The translations under genes were made by a program, and so were the position numbers. A stretch of DNA of 64,000 bases, from the NCBI RefSeq assembly GCF_900130045.1, contig NZ_FQXT01000003.1:558001-622000 (forward strand), given 5' to 3'. Positions 27,338-36,056 of the stretch are shown here, piece by piece; position 1 is the stretch's first letter, and every line of letters starts with the position of its first letter. The DNA is from Leeuwenhoekiella palythoae. Lineage in GTDB: Bacteria; Bacteroidota; Bacteroidia; Flavobacteriales; Flavobacteriaceae. Below the pieces are notes generated by a model. It did not search any database, was not told where the DNA came from, and saw only the letters and a list, made by a program, of their open reading frames with translations.

Positions 27338-28421
27338 ATATCTTTTTCTTTTTCTAGTTACCAGCGCGGTAACTTTTGCAAACGGCAATGATCCTGACCG
27401 CTTTAAAGGCAGGTATACAAAAGAAAAGAAGATTAACAAGCAATACAATGTGAATGCTAATGCGTTGCTTAAAATTAACAACAGCTACGGCAACGTTGAT
27501 GTCATTTCTTGGGATCAAAACCAAGTGGTTATCGAGGTGCACATTAAAACCAACGGTAACGACGAGGACAAAGTGATCAAAAAGCTTAATCAGATCGAAG
27601 TAAGCTTTGAAGCCTCTGCAGATATGGTTGCTGCACGTACCGAAATTGAAAGCACAAGTAGTTCGTGGTGGAGCAGCTGGACCTCAGGAGGAAACAATGT
27701 AAATATGGAGATCAATTATAAGATCAAAGTTCCTGTTACAAACAAAGTTGATCTTAGCAACGATTATGGTGGGATTTCAATAGACAAGATCAAAGGCCAG
27801 GCAAAAATATCTTGTGATTATGGACATTTAGATTTAGGCGAATTGCTTGCAGACAATAACCTGCTGAGTTTTGATTACACTAACAACTCCAATATTGCTT
27901 ATATGAAAAGTGGAAAGATCAGAGCAGATTACAGTGCGTTTACGCTGGAAAAAGGAGGGAATATCGAACTCAACGCAGATTATACCAAGTCAACCTTCGG
28001 AAGCATAAAGAACTTGCAATATTCTTGCGATTACGGTGGTCTTAATCTGGATGCCGCAGAAGCCATCAAGGGAAGTTCAGACTATTTAAGCGTAAAGCTT
28101 GGCAAAATCAGCGGCCCGGTTGACCTCAATATGGATTATGGCTCGATACGCATTGACGAGCTTACCGCCAGCGCCGGTAATGTGAGAATCAACTCAGAAT
28201 ACGCCGGAGTAAAAATTGGTTACAATGCTGCTTATCAATTCAATTTTATTATAAAACTGGATTATGCAGGGCTGAACGGCGAAGAAGATTTTGAGATCAC
28301 CAAACGCCAGATCGAATCTTCAGATAAATACTACGAGGGCTACTACGGAAGCGCTTCAGCAAAAAATAACGTGAACATCAACTCTGAATACGGGGGTGTA
28401 AGTTTTTATAAAGTCAATTAA
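27318..28421 (+). CDS. Exported DUF4097-like repetitive beta protein
   Basis: Exported protein of 367 residues with a signal peptide (YLFLFLVTSAVTFANG). The mature part repeats short strands of the type NSYGNVDVISW, DYGGISIDKIKG, DYGHLDLGEL, DYSAFTLEKG, DYGGLNLDAAE, DYGSIRIDELTA and EYAGVKIGY about every 25-35 residues, which would form a beta-solenoid like DUF4097 proteins. The tryptophan/serine-rich stretch SSSWWSSW near residue 115 is an odd insert. Function is unknown; in this operon it is likely a product of, or sensor for, the envelope stress handled by the sigma factor. It overlaps the upstream gene by 20 nt. Confidence 0.8.
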   Translation: MKTNYYKYLFLFLVTSAVTFANGNDPDRFKGRYTKEKKINKQYNVNANALLKINNSYGNVDVISWDQNQVVIEVHIKTNGNDEDKVIKKLNQIEVSFEASADMVAARTEIESTSSSWWSSWTSGGNNVNMEINYKIKVPVTNKVDLSNDYGGISIDKIKGQAKISCDYGHLDLGELLADNNLLSFDYTNNSNIAYMKSGKIRADYSAFTLEKGGNIELNADYTKSTFGSIKNLQYSCDYGGLNLDAAEAIKGSSDYLSVKLGKISGPVDLNMDYGSIRIDELTASAGNVRINSEYAGVKIGYNAAYQFNFIIKLDYAGLNGEEDFEITKRQIESSDKYYEGYYGSASAKNNVNINSEYGGVSFYKVN

Positions 28422-28439
28422 TCACTAATCAATCAAAAA

Positions 28440-29168
28440 ATGAAAAAAATCATTCTAATCTTAGGTATTGCGCTCGTTTCTTCAACGGTTAACGCACAAT
28501 GGTGGGGCGGCAAAAAAATAACTGGAAACGGAAATACTACTACTGACACCCGCAACTTAAGCGATTACGATGAAGTAGGCGTTTCAGGCTCATTTGATGT
28601 AATTCTTGTGGCAGGAGCCGAAGGAAAAATCACTGTAGAGGCCGAAGAAAATCTTCAGGAGTATATTATTACCGAAGTTAAAGGCGATAAGCTTAAAATC
28701 TATACCGAAGATGGCGTTAGCTTGAGAACCAGCCGCAATAAGGATATCATTATTACAGTTCCCTTTAAAGATCTTGAAGCGGTAAACCTAGCCGGAAGCG
28801 GTGACGTTACCTCTAAAGATGTCATCAATGCAAAAAATTTTAAATGTTCGGTTTCTGGTAGTGGCGATATGATTCTTGAAGTTAATGTGCAAGATGTAAC
28901 CGCATCAGTAGCAGGAAGCGGAGATCTTTCGCTTAGCGGAAGCACGCAAAAATCTCATTTAAAAGTAGCAGGAAGCGGTGACTTACACGCTTCAGATTTG
29001 AAAAGCAATGATGCTGAGGCCAGCATCGCAGGTTCTGGTGACATCAGCTTAAACTGTAATGGCGGAACCTTAAAGGCAGCCGTAGCAGGATCAGGAGATA
29101 TCGTGTATACCGGTAAACCTGACAAAGTAGATTCTAAAGTTGTAGGCTCAGGAAGCGTGAGCAATTAA
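28440..29168 (+). CDS. Head-GIN domain (DUF2807) exported protein
   Basis: Exported 242-residue protein of the auto-transporter-adhesin head-GIN family. After the signal peptide (ALVSSTVNAQW) comes NLSDYDEVGVSGSFDVIL, the family start. Repeated G-S-G-D turns (AGSGDV, SGSGDM, AGSGDL, AGSGDL, AGSGDI, AGSGDI, VGSGSV) mark coils of a right-handed beta-helix. The molecular role is not known. It is the last gene of the sigma operon, 18 nt after the DUF4097-like gene, and ends at a hairpin shared with the convergent MFS gene. Confidence 0.9.
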   Translation: MKKIILILGIALVSSTVNAQWWGGKKITGNGNTTTDTRNLSDYDEVGVSGSFDVILVAGAEGKITVEAEENLQEYIITEVKGDKLKIYTEDGVSLRTSRNKDIIITVPFKDLEAVNLAGSGDVTSKDVINAKNFKCSVSGSGDMILEVNVQDVTASVAGSGDLSLSGSTQKSHLKVAGSGDLHASDLKSNDAEASIAGSGDISLNCNGGTLKAAVAGSGDIVYTGKPDKVDSKVVGSGSVSN

Positions 29169-29193
29169 GAAAATTTTCATCAATCAAATCTGG

Positions 29194-29224
29194 AAAATGG
29201 CTGTCCCAAAAGGGCAGCCATTTT
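29194..29224. terminator. Bidirectional terminator
   Basis: Stem AAAATGGCTG(T)CCC / GGGCAGCCATTTT with a one-base bulge and loop AAAA; it sits between the head-GIN stop and the stop of the convergent MFS gene, with T-rich sequence on both outer sides. Confidence 0.82.
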
Positions 29225-29225
29225 C

Positions 29226-30557
29226 TTATTCTACTTGTTCTACAATACGCTTCCGCGGAACAAAGAACAATAGAATTACACCTACGATAAAGAACACAAT
29301 AAAGAATAAAATAGCATTACGTATGTTGTATTGGTCTGCTATAAATCCATAAGTAGACATCCCGATCACAATCCCTATTTTTTCTGAAACATCATAAAAA
29401 CTGAAATACGAAGCGGTGTCCTTCTCTCCTTCCGGAATCAATTTAGAGTACGTAGAACGCGACAACGACTGAATCCCACCCATCACAAGACCGACAAAAG
29501 CAGCGGTAAAATAAAACTGAAACGGCGTGGTGATCGTATAAGCATAAATACAAATCGCGATCCAAATGCAATTGATCACGATCAAGGTTTGAATATTACC
29601 AAACTTAGCCGAAGCTTTTGAGGTAAGCCACGCACCAAGAACCGCAACCAACTGAATCAATAAAATACTTACGATAAGTCCGGTGGTGCTGTCTGTAGTT
29701 CCCCAGTCGAGTTCTTCGATCCCAAAATAAGTGGCGATAAGCATAATCGTTTGAACCGCCATACTGTACACAAAAAATGCCATGAGGTACGTGCGCATCG
29801 GTTTATCTTCTTTCAGCTTTTTCCAAATTTTGCGTAGTTCTTTAAAACCGTTGAACATTACATTTTTGGTTAGCTTCTCTTTCTTGTTTCCTTTAGGCAA
29901 ATAATAGTAAGTATACTGACTGAAGCCTATCCACCACAATCCCGTAAGCACAAAAGATAGGCGTGTTGGCAAACCTTCGTCTTCAAAACCAAAAGTCTCA
30001 TACATCAAGATCATCGCTAGACAAACGATGAGTAAGATCACGCTGCCTATATAACCTAAAGAATAGCCTTTTGCACTTATTTTATCCTGCTGGTGAGGAA
30101 AAGCGATATCCGGCAAATACGAATTGTAAAAAACCAAACTAGCCCAAAATCCTATCAAGGCGAGAAAATAACACAACAGCCCAAACCAGAGATAGTTCAT
30201 ATTAAACCAAAAAAGACCTATACAAGAAAGCGCGCCCAGATAGCAGAAAAACTTCATAAAGCTCTTCTTATTCCCTACATAATCTGCGATTCCGCTTAAA
30301 AACGGACTCAAAAAAGAAACGACCAAAAAAGCAGCGGCCGTGACGTAGCTGATGAGCGTATCATTATTAAAATCGTATCCAAGAAAATTTACCGAGTCAT
30401 CTAGGATTTTTCCTTCTTCATCTTTTACGAGTGTGAGTGCGCCGTAAAAAATAGGAAAAACAGCAGAGGCGATCACCAAGCTGTACACCGAGTTTGCCCA
30501 GTCATAAAACGCCCAGGCGTTCAAAAGTTTTTTACTTCCTTTAGGTAAAGCTTCCAT
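29226..30557 (-). CDS. UMF1-family MFS transporter
   Basis: About 443 residues from the ATG at 30557; a TTG at 30605 is in frame but lies inside the upstream terminator. The N-terminal KLLNAWAFYDWANSVYSLVI is the hallmark of UMF1/Atg22-like permeases, followed by a long loop and about 12 helices. FLSPFLSGIADYVGNKKSFM matches the first cytoplasmic loop. The family is thought to export amino acids or related compounds, but the substrate cannot be assigned. Confidence 0.88.
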   Translation of the reverse strand: MEALPKGSKKLLNAWAFYDWANSVYSLVIASAVFPIFYGALTLVKDEEGKILDDSVNFLGYDFNNDTLISYVTAAAFLVVSFLSPFLSGIADYVGNKKSFMKFFCYLGALSCIGLFWFNMNYLWFGLLCYFLALIGFWASLVFYNSYLPDIAFPHQQDKISAKGYSLGYIGSVILLIVCLAMILMYETFGFEDEGLPTRLSFVLTGLWWIGFSQYTYYYLPKGNKKEKLTKNVMFNGFKELRKIWKKLKEDKPMRTYLMAFFVYSMAVQTIMLIATYFGIEELDWGTTDSTTGLIVSILLIQLVAVLGAWLTSKASAKFGNIQTLIVINCIWIAICIYAYTITTPFQFYFTAAFVGLVMGGIQSLSRSTYSKLIPEGEKDTASYFSFYDVSEKIGIVIGMSTYGFIADQYNIRNAILFFIVFFIVGVILLFFVPRKRIVEQVE

Positions 30558-30592
30558 AAACTTAAGGTTGTTATTGAAGCGTCTAAAATAAG

Positions 30593-30617
30593 AAAGCCGC
30601 TTCAATAGAGCGGCTTT
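30593..30617 (-). terminator. Terminator of the M48 protease gene
   Basis: Stem AAAGCCGCT (30593-30601) with AGCGGCTTT (30609-30617), 7-nt loop, T-rich on the minus-strand exit. It separates the M48 gene from the downstream MFS gene. Confidence 0.8.
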
Positions 30618-30639
30618 TCATTTTTATTTTTGCGTTATC

Positions 30640-31452
30640 CTACTTAAATGTAGTAACCCCGAATTTTTTTGCTTCAGCTTCTGCGCGCGGTGCAATTTGC
30701 GTAAGTGCTGCAATACGCGTATCTGGCGAAGGGTGTGTACTTAAGATTTCCGGAGTACCTGAACTTCCTTGTGCCTTCATACGCTCCCAAAGTTTTGGTG
30801 CTTCATAAGGGTCATAACCGGCGATTGCGGCAATGATGGTCCCGATCTCATCTGCTTCACTTTCGTGGCTACGGCTAAAAGGTAAAATCGCTCCTACGGT
30901 ACTTGCAGTACCATAATATTGATTGAACAATTGCCCAGCACGAGAATCTCCAAGTGCTACGCCACCAACAGCACCCACAATTGATTGTCCTTGTTGTGCG
31001 GTCATACGCTGCGCACCGTGATTTGCCAATGCGTGTGCCAACTCGTGGCCAAGAATCATCGCTAAACCGGTCTCATCTTGAGCTACCGGTAAAATCCCGG
31101 TGTAAACCACAATCTTACCTCCCGGCATACAAAAAGCATTGATCGCTTCATCTTGAACTAAATTGTACTCCCATTTATATTCATCTAGATAATTGGGGTA
31201 CCCTAAAGCCGTCATATAGCGCTCAGCAGCCTTTGCTATCTTGTTTCCTACACGTTGCACCATTTGTGCTTCGGCAGTACCTTTTACTACCGTATTTTGC
31301 GCAAGAAATTCATTGTACTGCTGAAATGCCATTGGAAAAATGGTCTCATTGCTGTACGCATTAAGTGTTTTCTTTCCGGTAAACGGACTCGTTTTACAAC
31401 TTATAATCAGAAATATAGTCGCTAGTGCGACGAGTATTTTTTTCGTTTTCAT
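30640..31452 (-). CDS. M48-family metalloprotease lipoprotein
   Basis: Membrane-anchored zinc protease of 270 residues. The signal peptide ends in a lipobox (LIISC, Cys at about 19). The HEXXH site is in ILGHELAHALANHG, with the third ligand Glu in SHESEADEIGTI, and the C-terminal HPSPDTRI motif is typical of BepA/LoiP-like members. These enzymes help outer-membrane protein quality control. It is a single gene with its own terminator. Confidence 0.92.
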   Translation of the reverse strand: MKTKKILVALATIFLIISCKTSPFTGKKTLNAYSNETIFPMAFQQYNEFLAQNTVVKGTAEAQMVQRVGNKIAKAAERYMTALGYPNYLDEYKWEYNLVQDEAINAFCMPGGKIVVYTGILPVAQDETGLAMILGHELAHALANHGAQRMTAQQGQSIVGAVGGVALGDSRAGQLFNQYYGTASTVGAILPFSRSHESEADEIGTIIAAIAGYDPYEAPKLWERMKAQGSSGTPEILSTHPSPDTRIAALTQIAPRAEAEAKKFGVTTFK

Positions 31453-31543
31453 TTTAAACTATTAAAGGTTAGCGGGTTGAAATTACAAATTCTGCCAAAT
31501 TCTATTTTAACAATTAGCTTAACTTTAGTACAAGTTGTGAAAA

Positions 31544-33937
31544 TTATCCTATCATATGCACTACCGAAAATTCTTTAGGCAGTTTTAAATATTTTTCCCT
31601 TTTATCCAGATTATTTAAGTCGTAAGCCACATTATCAACCGTGATCTTTTTGATACTGAAAGGCAGCCCAATGAGATTGAGTTTAATATACTCATATTCG
31701 GTTTCAAAGGTTCCTGTTTTAAACTGTTGAATACTTAAGTCCTTTGCCTTTCCGGTTAGTTTAAAATTTCTTAAACTGTAACGCCCTTTTTTGTAATCAT
31801 AGCCATCGCGCGCATCTTCATAAACACGAGATTCAACGGTATCTTCAGCATAGTACACATCGAGCTTAAGCTCCTCGATTTTCTTTTCACCTACGTATTG
31901 TTGCACCGGATAACGCGGAATGATTGCACCTTCTTTTACAAAAATTGGGATGGTGTCAAAATCTGCATCCACCCAAAGTTCGCGCCCACCTTCTACAACT
32001 TCATTATTCCAGAAATCATACCAGCGACCACGCGCCAAGTACATGCGACGCCCTTTAGAATTAGGCTCTAAAATAGGACACACCAGAATATGATTTCCGA
32101 AGATAAATTCATCAGTACGATAATGCGTATGCACATCGTCTTGATCGCAATACACTAAAGGTTTCAGCATAGGAACTCCCTCAGTCGCATACTCATAAAA
32201 CGCGGTGTATAAATAGGGAAGTAAGGTATAACGTAATTCAATGAATTTTCGGGTAACGTTGGTAACCTCATCGTCAAAAGACCAAGGCTCCTGGTCCCCG
32301 TGATGACCGCTAGAGTGCACTCTACAAAACGGGTGAAAAACCCCGAGTTGAATCCAGCGCACGAAGAGTTCGCCCGTAGGTTGTTCAGCAAATCCGCCAA
32401 TGTCTGTTCCTGTAAAAGACATCCCAGAAAGACACATGCGCTGCACTTGATTATTAGCAATCCATAAGTGTTCCCAAGTCGCGACGTTATCGCCGGTCCA
32501 GGACGAAGTATAACGTTGCGCACCACTGTAGGCAGAACGGGTGATTACCAATGGACGTTTAGGGTACACGTAGCGTTTTACACCTTCATAGGTTGCACGT
32601 GCCATTTGAGTACCATAGATATTGTGAGCCTTTCGGTGGCTGCAAGGATGCCCGTCATAATCGTGACGTACATCATCAGGAAAGGTTTTTCCGGGGACTT
32701 CCATCACGGCGGGCTCGTTCATATCATTCCAAACCCCGCGCACACCAATGTCGTGCACCAGTTCTTTGAATAAATCTGCCCACCACTCCCGTACTTCCGG
32801 GTTGGTAAAATCAGGAAATGCACATTCTCCCGGCCATACCTTACCTACCATATCAGGACCATCGGCACGCTTACAGAAGTAATCATTTTCTAAAGCTTCT
32901 TTATACACCCAGTATTCCGGATCGATCTTTATTCCCGGATCAATGATCACAATGGTTTTAAACCCATCATCAAGAAGTTCTTTGACCATGCGTTTAGGAT
33001 CGGGGAAATATTCTTTATTCCAAGTGAAGCATCGAAACCCATCCATATAATCGATATCCAGGTAAATTCCGTCACACGGTATTTTTAGGTCTCTAAACTT
33101 TTTAGCGATTCCTTTGACTGTACTTTCCGGATAGTAGCTCCATTTACACTGCTGAAAGCCTAAAGTCCATAGAGGCGGAAGCTCAGGTTTTCCGGTTAAA
33201 TGTGTATAATTCTCAACGACTTCATTCATTCCAGGGCCATAAAGAAAATAGTAATTCATTTCCCCGCCGGGAGCCCAAAAGCTGGTAACATCAAGGCGCT
33301 CGTGACAAAAATCAAAACTTGATTTAAAGGTATTATCAAAGAAGATTCCGTAGGCTTGTTTATCTTTCAAACCAATATAAAAAGGCACCGATTTATAAAT
33401 GGGATCTGTATCTTTACCAAAAGCATAGGAATCTGTCGCCCAATTAGAAACGCGTTTTCCGCGTAAATTGAGGTGCACCGGTTTATCGCCCATCCCGTAA
33501 AAAGCTTCCCCCGGATGCGAGCGCTTGCTCATTTTGACGATATTTCCGCCAAGGGTAAAACTTTCTTCATAATGAAAGCCTATTTCATCTTCATTGATCA
33601 AGTTGCCTTCCCGGTCTAAGATCTTTGATTGCAAGCTGATCTTTTCGATCTTAATGATCAACTTAGAAGTGGTTACAATATAGAAATTCTTGTTTTCAGA
33701 AAGCTCTAAGTGGTTGTACCCTATGTGATTTTCGGAATCTATCGCATAGGAAAAATCATCCTCGAGAATCCCTCTCGTCCCATACCTAAACCGGATCACG
33801 CTATCACGCAATACGGTTAATTCTAAGATTACATTGTTTTGGGTGGTGAAGTATAATGTGTCGACTTCTTGTCGAACGCTTTTGATCTCGTTTGGAAATT
33901 GATTTCCTTTTTGTTCTAACTCAGTATTAATAATCAT
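31544..33937 (-). CDS. Glycoside hydrolase family 31 (alpha-glucosidase type)
   Basis: Cytoplasmic (no signal peptide) 797-residue enzyme. The N-terminal beta domain ends before the barrel starting at LPPLWTLGFQQCKWSYYPE. GIYLDIDYMDGFRCFTW is the substrate pocket. The nucleophile Asp lies in GVWNDMNEPAVM and the acid/base Asp in SSWTGDNVATWEHL. The C-terminal beta domains follow. It probably releases glucose from alpha-glucans or malto-oligosaccharides made or degraded by the neighbouring glg genes. It is 196 nt downstream of glgB and may also use its own promoter. Confidence 0.92.
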   Translation of the reverse strand: MIINTELEQKGNQFPNEIKSVRQEVDTLYFTTQNNVILELTVLRDSVIRFRYGTRGILEDDFSYAIDSENHIGYNHLELSENKNFYIVTTSKLIIKIEKISLQSKILDREGNLINEDEIGFHYEESFTLGGNIVKMSKRSHPGEAFYGMGDKPVHLNLRGKRVSNWATDSYAFGKDTDPIYKSVPFYIGLKDKQAYGIFFDNTFKSSFDFCHERLDVTSFWAPGGEMNYYFLYGPGMNEVVENYTHLTGKPELPPLWTLGFQQCKWSYYPESTVKGIAKKFRDLKIPCDGIYLDIDYMDGFRCFTWNKEYFPDPKRMVKELLDDGFKTIVIIDPGIKIDPEYWVYKEALENDYFCKRADGPDMVGKVWPGECAFPDFTNPEVREWWADLFKELVHDIGVRGVWNDMNEPAVMEVPGKTFPDDVRHDYDGHPCSHRKAHNIYGTQMARATYEGVKRYVYPKRPLVITRSAYSGAQRYTSSWTGDNVATWEHLWIANNQVQRMCLSGMSFTGTDIGGFAEQPTGELFVRWIQLGVFHPFCRVHSSGHHGDQEPWSFDDEVTNVTRKFIELRYTLLPYLYTAFYEYATEGVPMLKPLVYCDQDDVHTHYRTDEFIFGNHILVCPILEPNSKGRRMYLARGRWYDFWNNEVVEGGRELWVDADFDTIPIFVKEGAIIPRYPVQQYVGEKKIEELKLDVYYAEDTVESRVYEDARDGYDYKKGRYSLRNFKLTGKAKDLSIQQFKTGTFETEYEYIKLNLIGLPFSIKKITVDNVAYDLNNLDKREKYLKLPKEFSVVHMIG

Positions 33938-33998
33938 AATAGCCTGTGTAAGGTGTTAGGATTACTAAATTAAAGGTTTCCGAAGTTAATCTAGGGGT

Positions 33999-34006
33999 CA
34001 AAACTA
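33999..34006 (-). promoter_or_regulatory. Candidate -7 box for the GH31 gene
   Basis: TAGTTTTG on the minus strand fits TAnnTTTG and lies about 60 nt before the GH31 ATG. A -33 TTG at the right distance is not clear, so support is modest. Confidence 0.35.
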
Positions 34007-34133
34007 AAAGATATCAACTACAACGTTAACACTGCGTGCTTTTTGTTGCTACTCGAAAACAGCATACTTGTTCAAGCCTTGCCTTATGAAATTGATAAAT
34101 ACTTATACATTTAGCGAGATCGCAAAAAGTGCA

Positions 34134-36056
34134 TTATTTAAGACCGAAAACCATAACCGCAAGTGGTGCTAAATCTAGAGTTATCGAGTGCTCGCGACCA
34201 TTCCATGGAGTTGCTTCGACCTTGACTTTTTTGCTGATAAAATCACCGCTTCCGCCGTATTTCTTTTCATTACTATTAAAGAGTTCTTTTACCTTTGAGC
34301 CTGCTTTAGTAAACGCTTCCGGAACTCCTACTTTGTAGTTTTCGCGTGGCACCGGAGTAAAATTACAAATCACCAAAACTGCGTTTTCGGCATCGTAACC
34401 CTTTCTAAGATAGCTCAAAACGCTATTTTCACCATCAGCCCATTCGATCCACTCAAAACCTTCGGGACGAAACTGTCGCTCATATAATGCCGGTTGCGAC
34501 TTATAGAGTTTATTCAGGTCTTTTACACATTTTTGAATTCCTGTGTGAAAATCATATTGCAATAAATGCCAGTCTAAACTTTCTTGAAAATTCCATTCTG
34601 CACTTTGACCGAATTCGCCTCCTTGAAAGATCAACTTAGTCCCGGGATGGGTGAACATATACCCAAACATCAATCTTAGGTTGGCAAATCGTTCCCACTC
34701 CGGGCCGGGCATACGGTCAAAAAGCGAGCGTTTTCCGTAAACCACCTCATCGTGCGAAAGCGGCAACATAAAGTTTTCTGAAAACGCATAGGTCAAACTG
34801 AAGGTAATATCGTTTTGATGGTATTTACGATGCACCGGCTCTTTCTTAAAGTACTCTAAGGTATCGTGCATCCACCCCATCATCCATTTCATTCCAAACC
34901 CTAAACCGCCTAAGAATACCGGTTTAGAAACTCCGGTATAACTAGTAGACTCTTCAGCAATGGTTTGCACATCCGGATAGTTTTTATAAACCGTCTTATT
35001 TAACTCTTCTAAAAACGAAATAGCGTCCAGATTTTCTCTGCCTCCAAACTGGTTAGGCTCCCACTCCCCGTCTTCTCTTGAATAATCAAGGTACAACATC
35101 GAAGCGACCGCATCTACCCGCAACCCGTCAATATGGTATTGATCTAGCCAGAATAAGGCGTTGCTAATTAAAAAAGCACGCACTTCGTTACGGCCATAAT
35201 TGAAAATAAGCGATTTCCAATCGGGATGCCATCCTTTACGTGGATCTGGATGTTCATATAAATGAGAACCGTCAAAGTTACCCAAACCGTGTGCATCTTC
35301 AGGAAAATGTGACGGGACCCAATCAAGGATCACGCCTATACCCGCCTGATGTAATTTATCTACCAGCAGCATAAATTCTTCGGGGTAACCAAAGCGTGAA
35401 GTTGGTGCAAAATAGCCGGTCAATTGATATCCCCAACTTGGGTCGTAAGGATATTCCATAATGGGCATAAACTCCACATGGGTAAATTCCATTTTTTTTA
35501 CATAGGCTACGAGTTCGTCTGCTAGTTCTGTGTAGCTCAAGCTTCGGTTTTCCTCGCCTGTTTTTCTCCAGGAGCCTAAATGCATTTCGTATACTGAAAA
35601 AGGAGTGTCAAGCGCATTATATTTCGCCCGGCTAGACATCCATTTTTTGTCTTTCCATTTATAATCTGCGGCATAGACGACCGAAGCGGTCTTAGGCGGA
35701 TGCTCAGCGCGACGTGCAAACGGATCGGCTTTTTCAGTCTTGACATCATTGTGATTAGACTGAATTTTATATTTATAAATAGCGCCCGGCATAACTCCCG
35801 GTATAAAACCTTCCCAGATTCCGCTGCCATCCCAACGTACATTTAATTTATGATCACCCTCTAACCAATAATTAAAATCACCCACCACAGAAACTGATTT
35901 TGCACTGGGCGCCCAAACAGCAAAGTATGTACCCTTCTCTCCTTCTAAAGTCATTGGGTGTGAACCTAACTTTTCATACAGGCGAAAGTGCTTTCCGGCT
36001 TTAAAAAGATCGATGTCAAATTCTGAAAATAAGCTGTGAACGTATACGCTACTCAT
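34134..36056 (-). CDS. glgB: 1,4-alpha-glucan branching enzyme
   Basis: Creates alpha-1,6 branches in glycogen-type glucan. A CBM48 beta domain (about 25-110, LGSHPMTLEGEKGTYFAVWAP) precedes the GH13 barrel, which shows GLRVDAVASMLYLDYSRE (nucleophile Asp), AEESTSYTGV (acid Glu) and PLSHDEVVYGKRS. A C-terminal all-beta domain follows. The 640-residue length is standard. Its start overlaps the maltokinase stop by 8 nt. With glgE and mak it forms the glucan-building pathway that uses maltose 1-phosphate. Confidence 0.96.
   Translation of the reverse strand: MSSVYVHSLFSEFDIDLFKAGKHFRLYEKLGSHPMTLEGEKGTYFAVWAPSAKSVSVVGDFNYWLEGDHKLNVRWDGSGIWEGFIPGVMPGAIYKYKIQSNHNDVKTEKADPFARRAEHPPKTASVVYAADYKWKDKKWMSSRAKYNALDTPFSVYEMHLGSWRKTGEENRSLSYTELADELVAYVKKMEFTHVEFMPIMEYPYDPSWGYQLTGYFAPTSRFGYPEEFMLLVDKLHQAGIGVILDWVPSHFPEDAHGLGNFDGSHLYEHPDPRKGWHPDWKSLIFNYGRNEVRAFLISNALFWLDQYHIDGLRVDAVASMLYLDYSREDGEWEPNQFGGRENLDAISFLEELNKTVYKNYPDVQTIAEESTSYTGVSKPVFLGGLGFGMKWMMGWMHDTLEYFKKEPVHRKYHQNDITFSLTYAFSENFMLPLSHDEVVYGKRSLFDRMPGPEWERFANLRLMFGYMFTHPGTKLIFQGGEFGQSAEWNFQESLDWHLLQYDFHTGIQKCVKDLNKLYKSQPALYERQFRPEGFEWIEWADGENSVLSYLRKGYDAENAVLVICNFTPVPRENYKVGVPEAFTKAGSKVKELFNSNEKKYGGSGDFISKKVKVEATPWNGREHSITLDLAPLAVMVFGLK

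Noticed and set aside
28790-29160. Repeated GGAAGCGGTGA-type segments
   Set aside because: They encode the G-S-G-D turns of the head-GIN beta-helix, so the repetition is at protein level.
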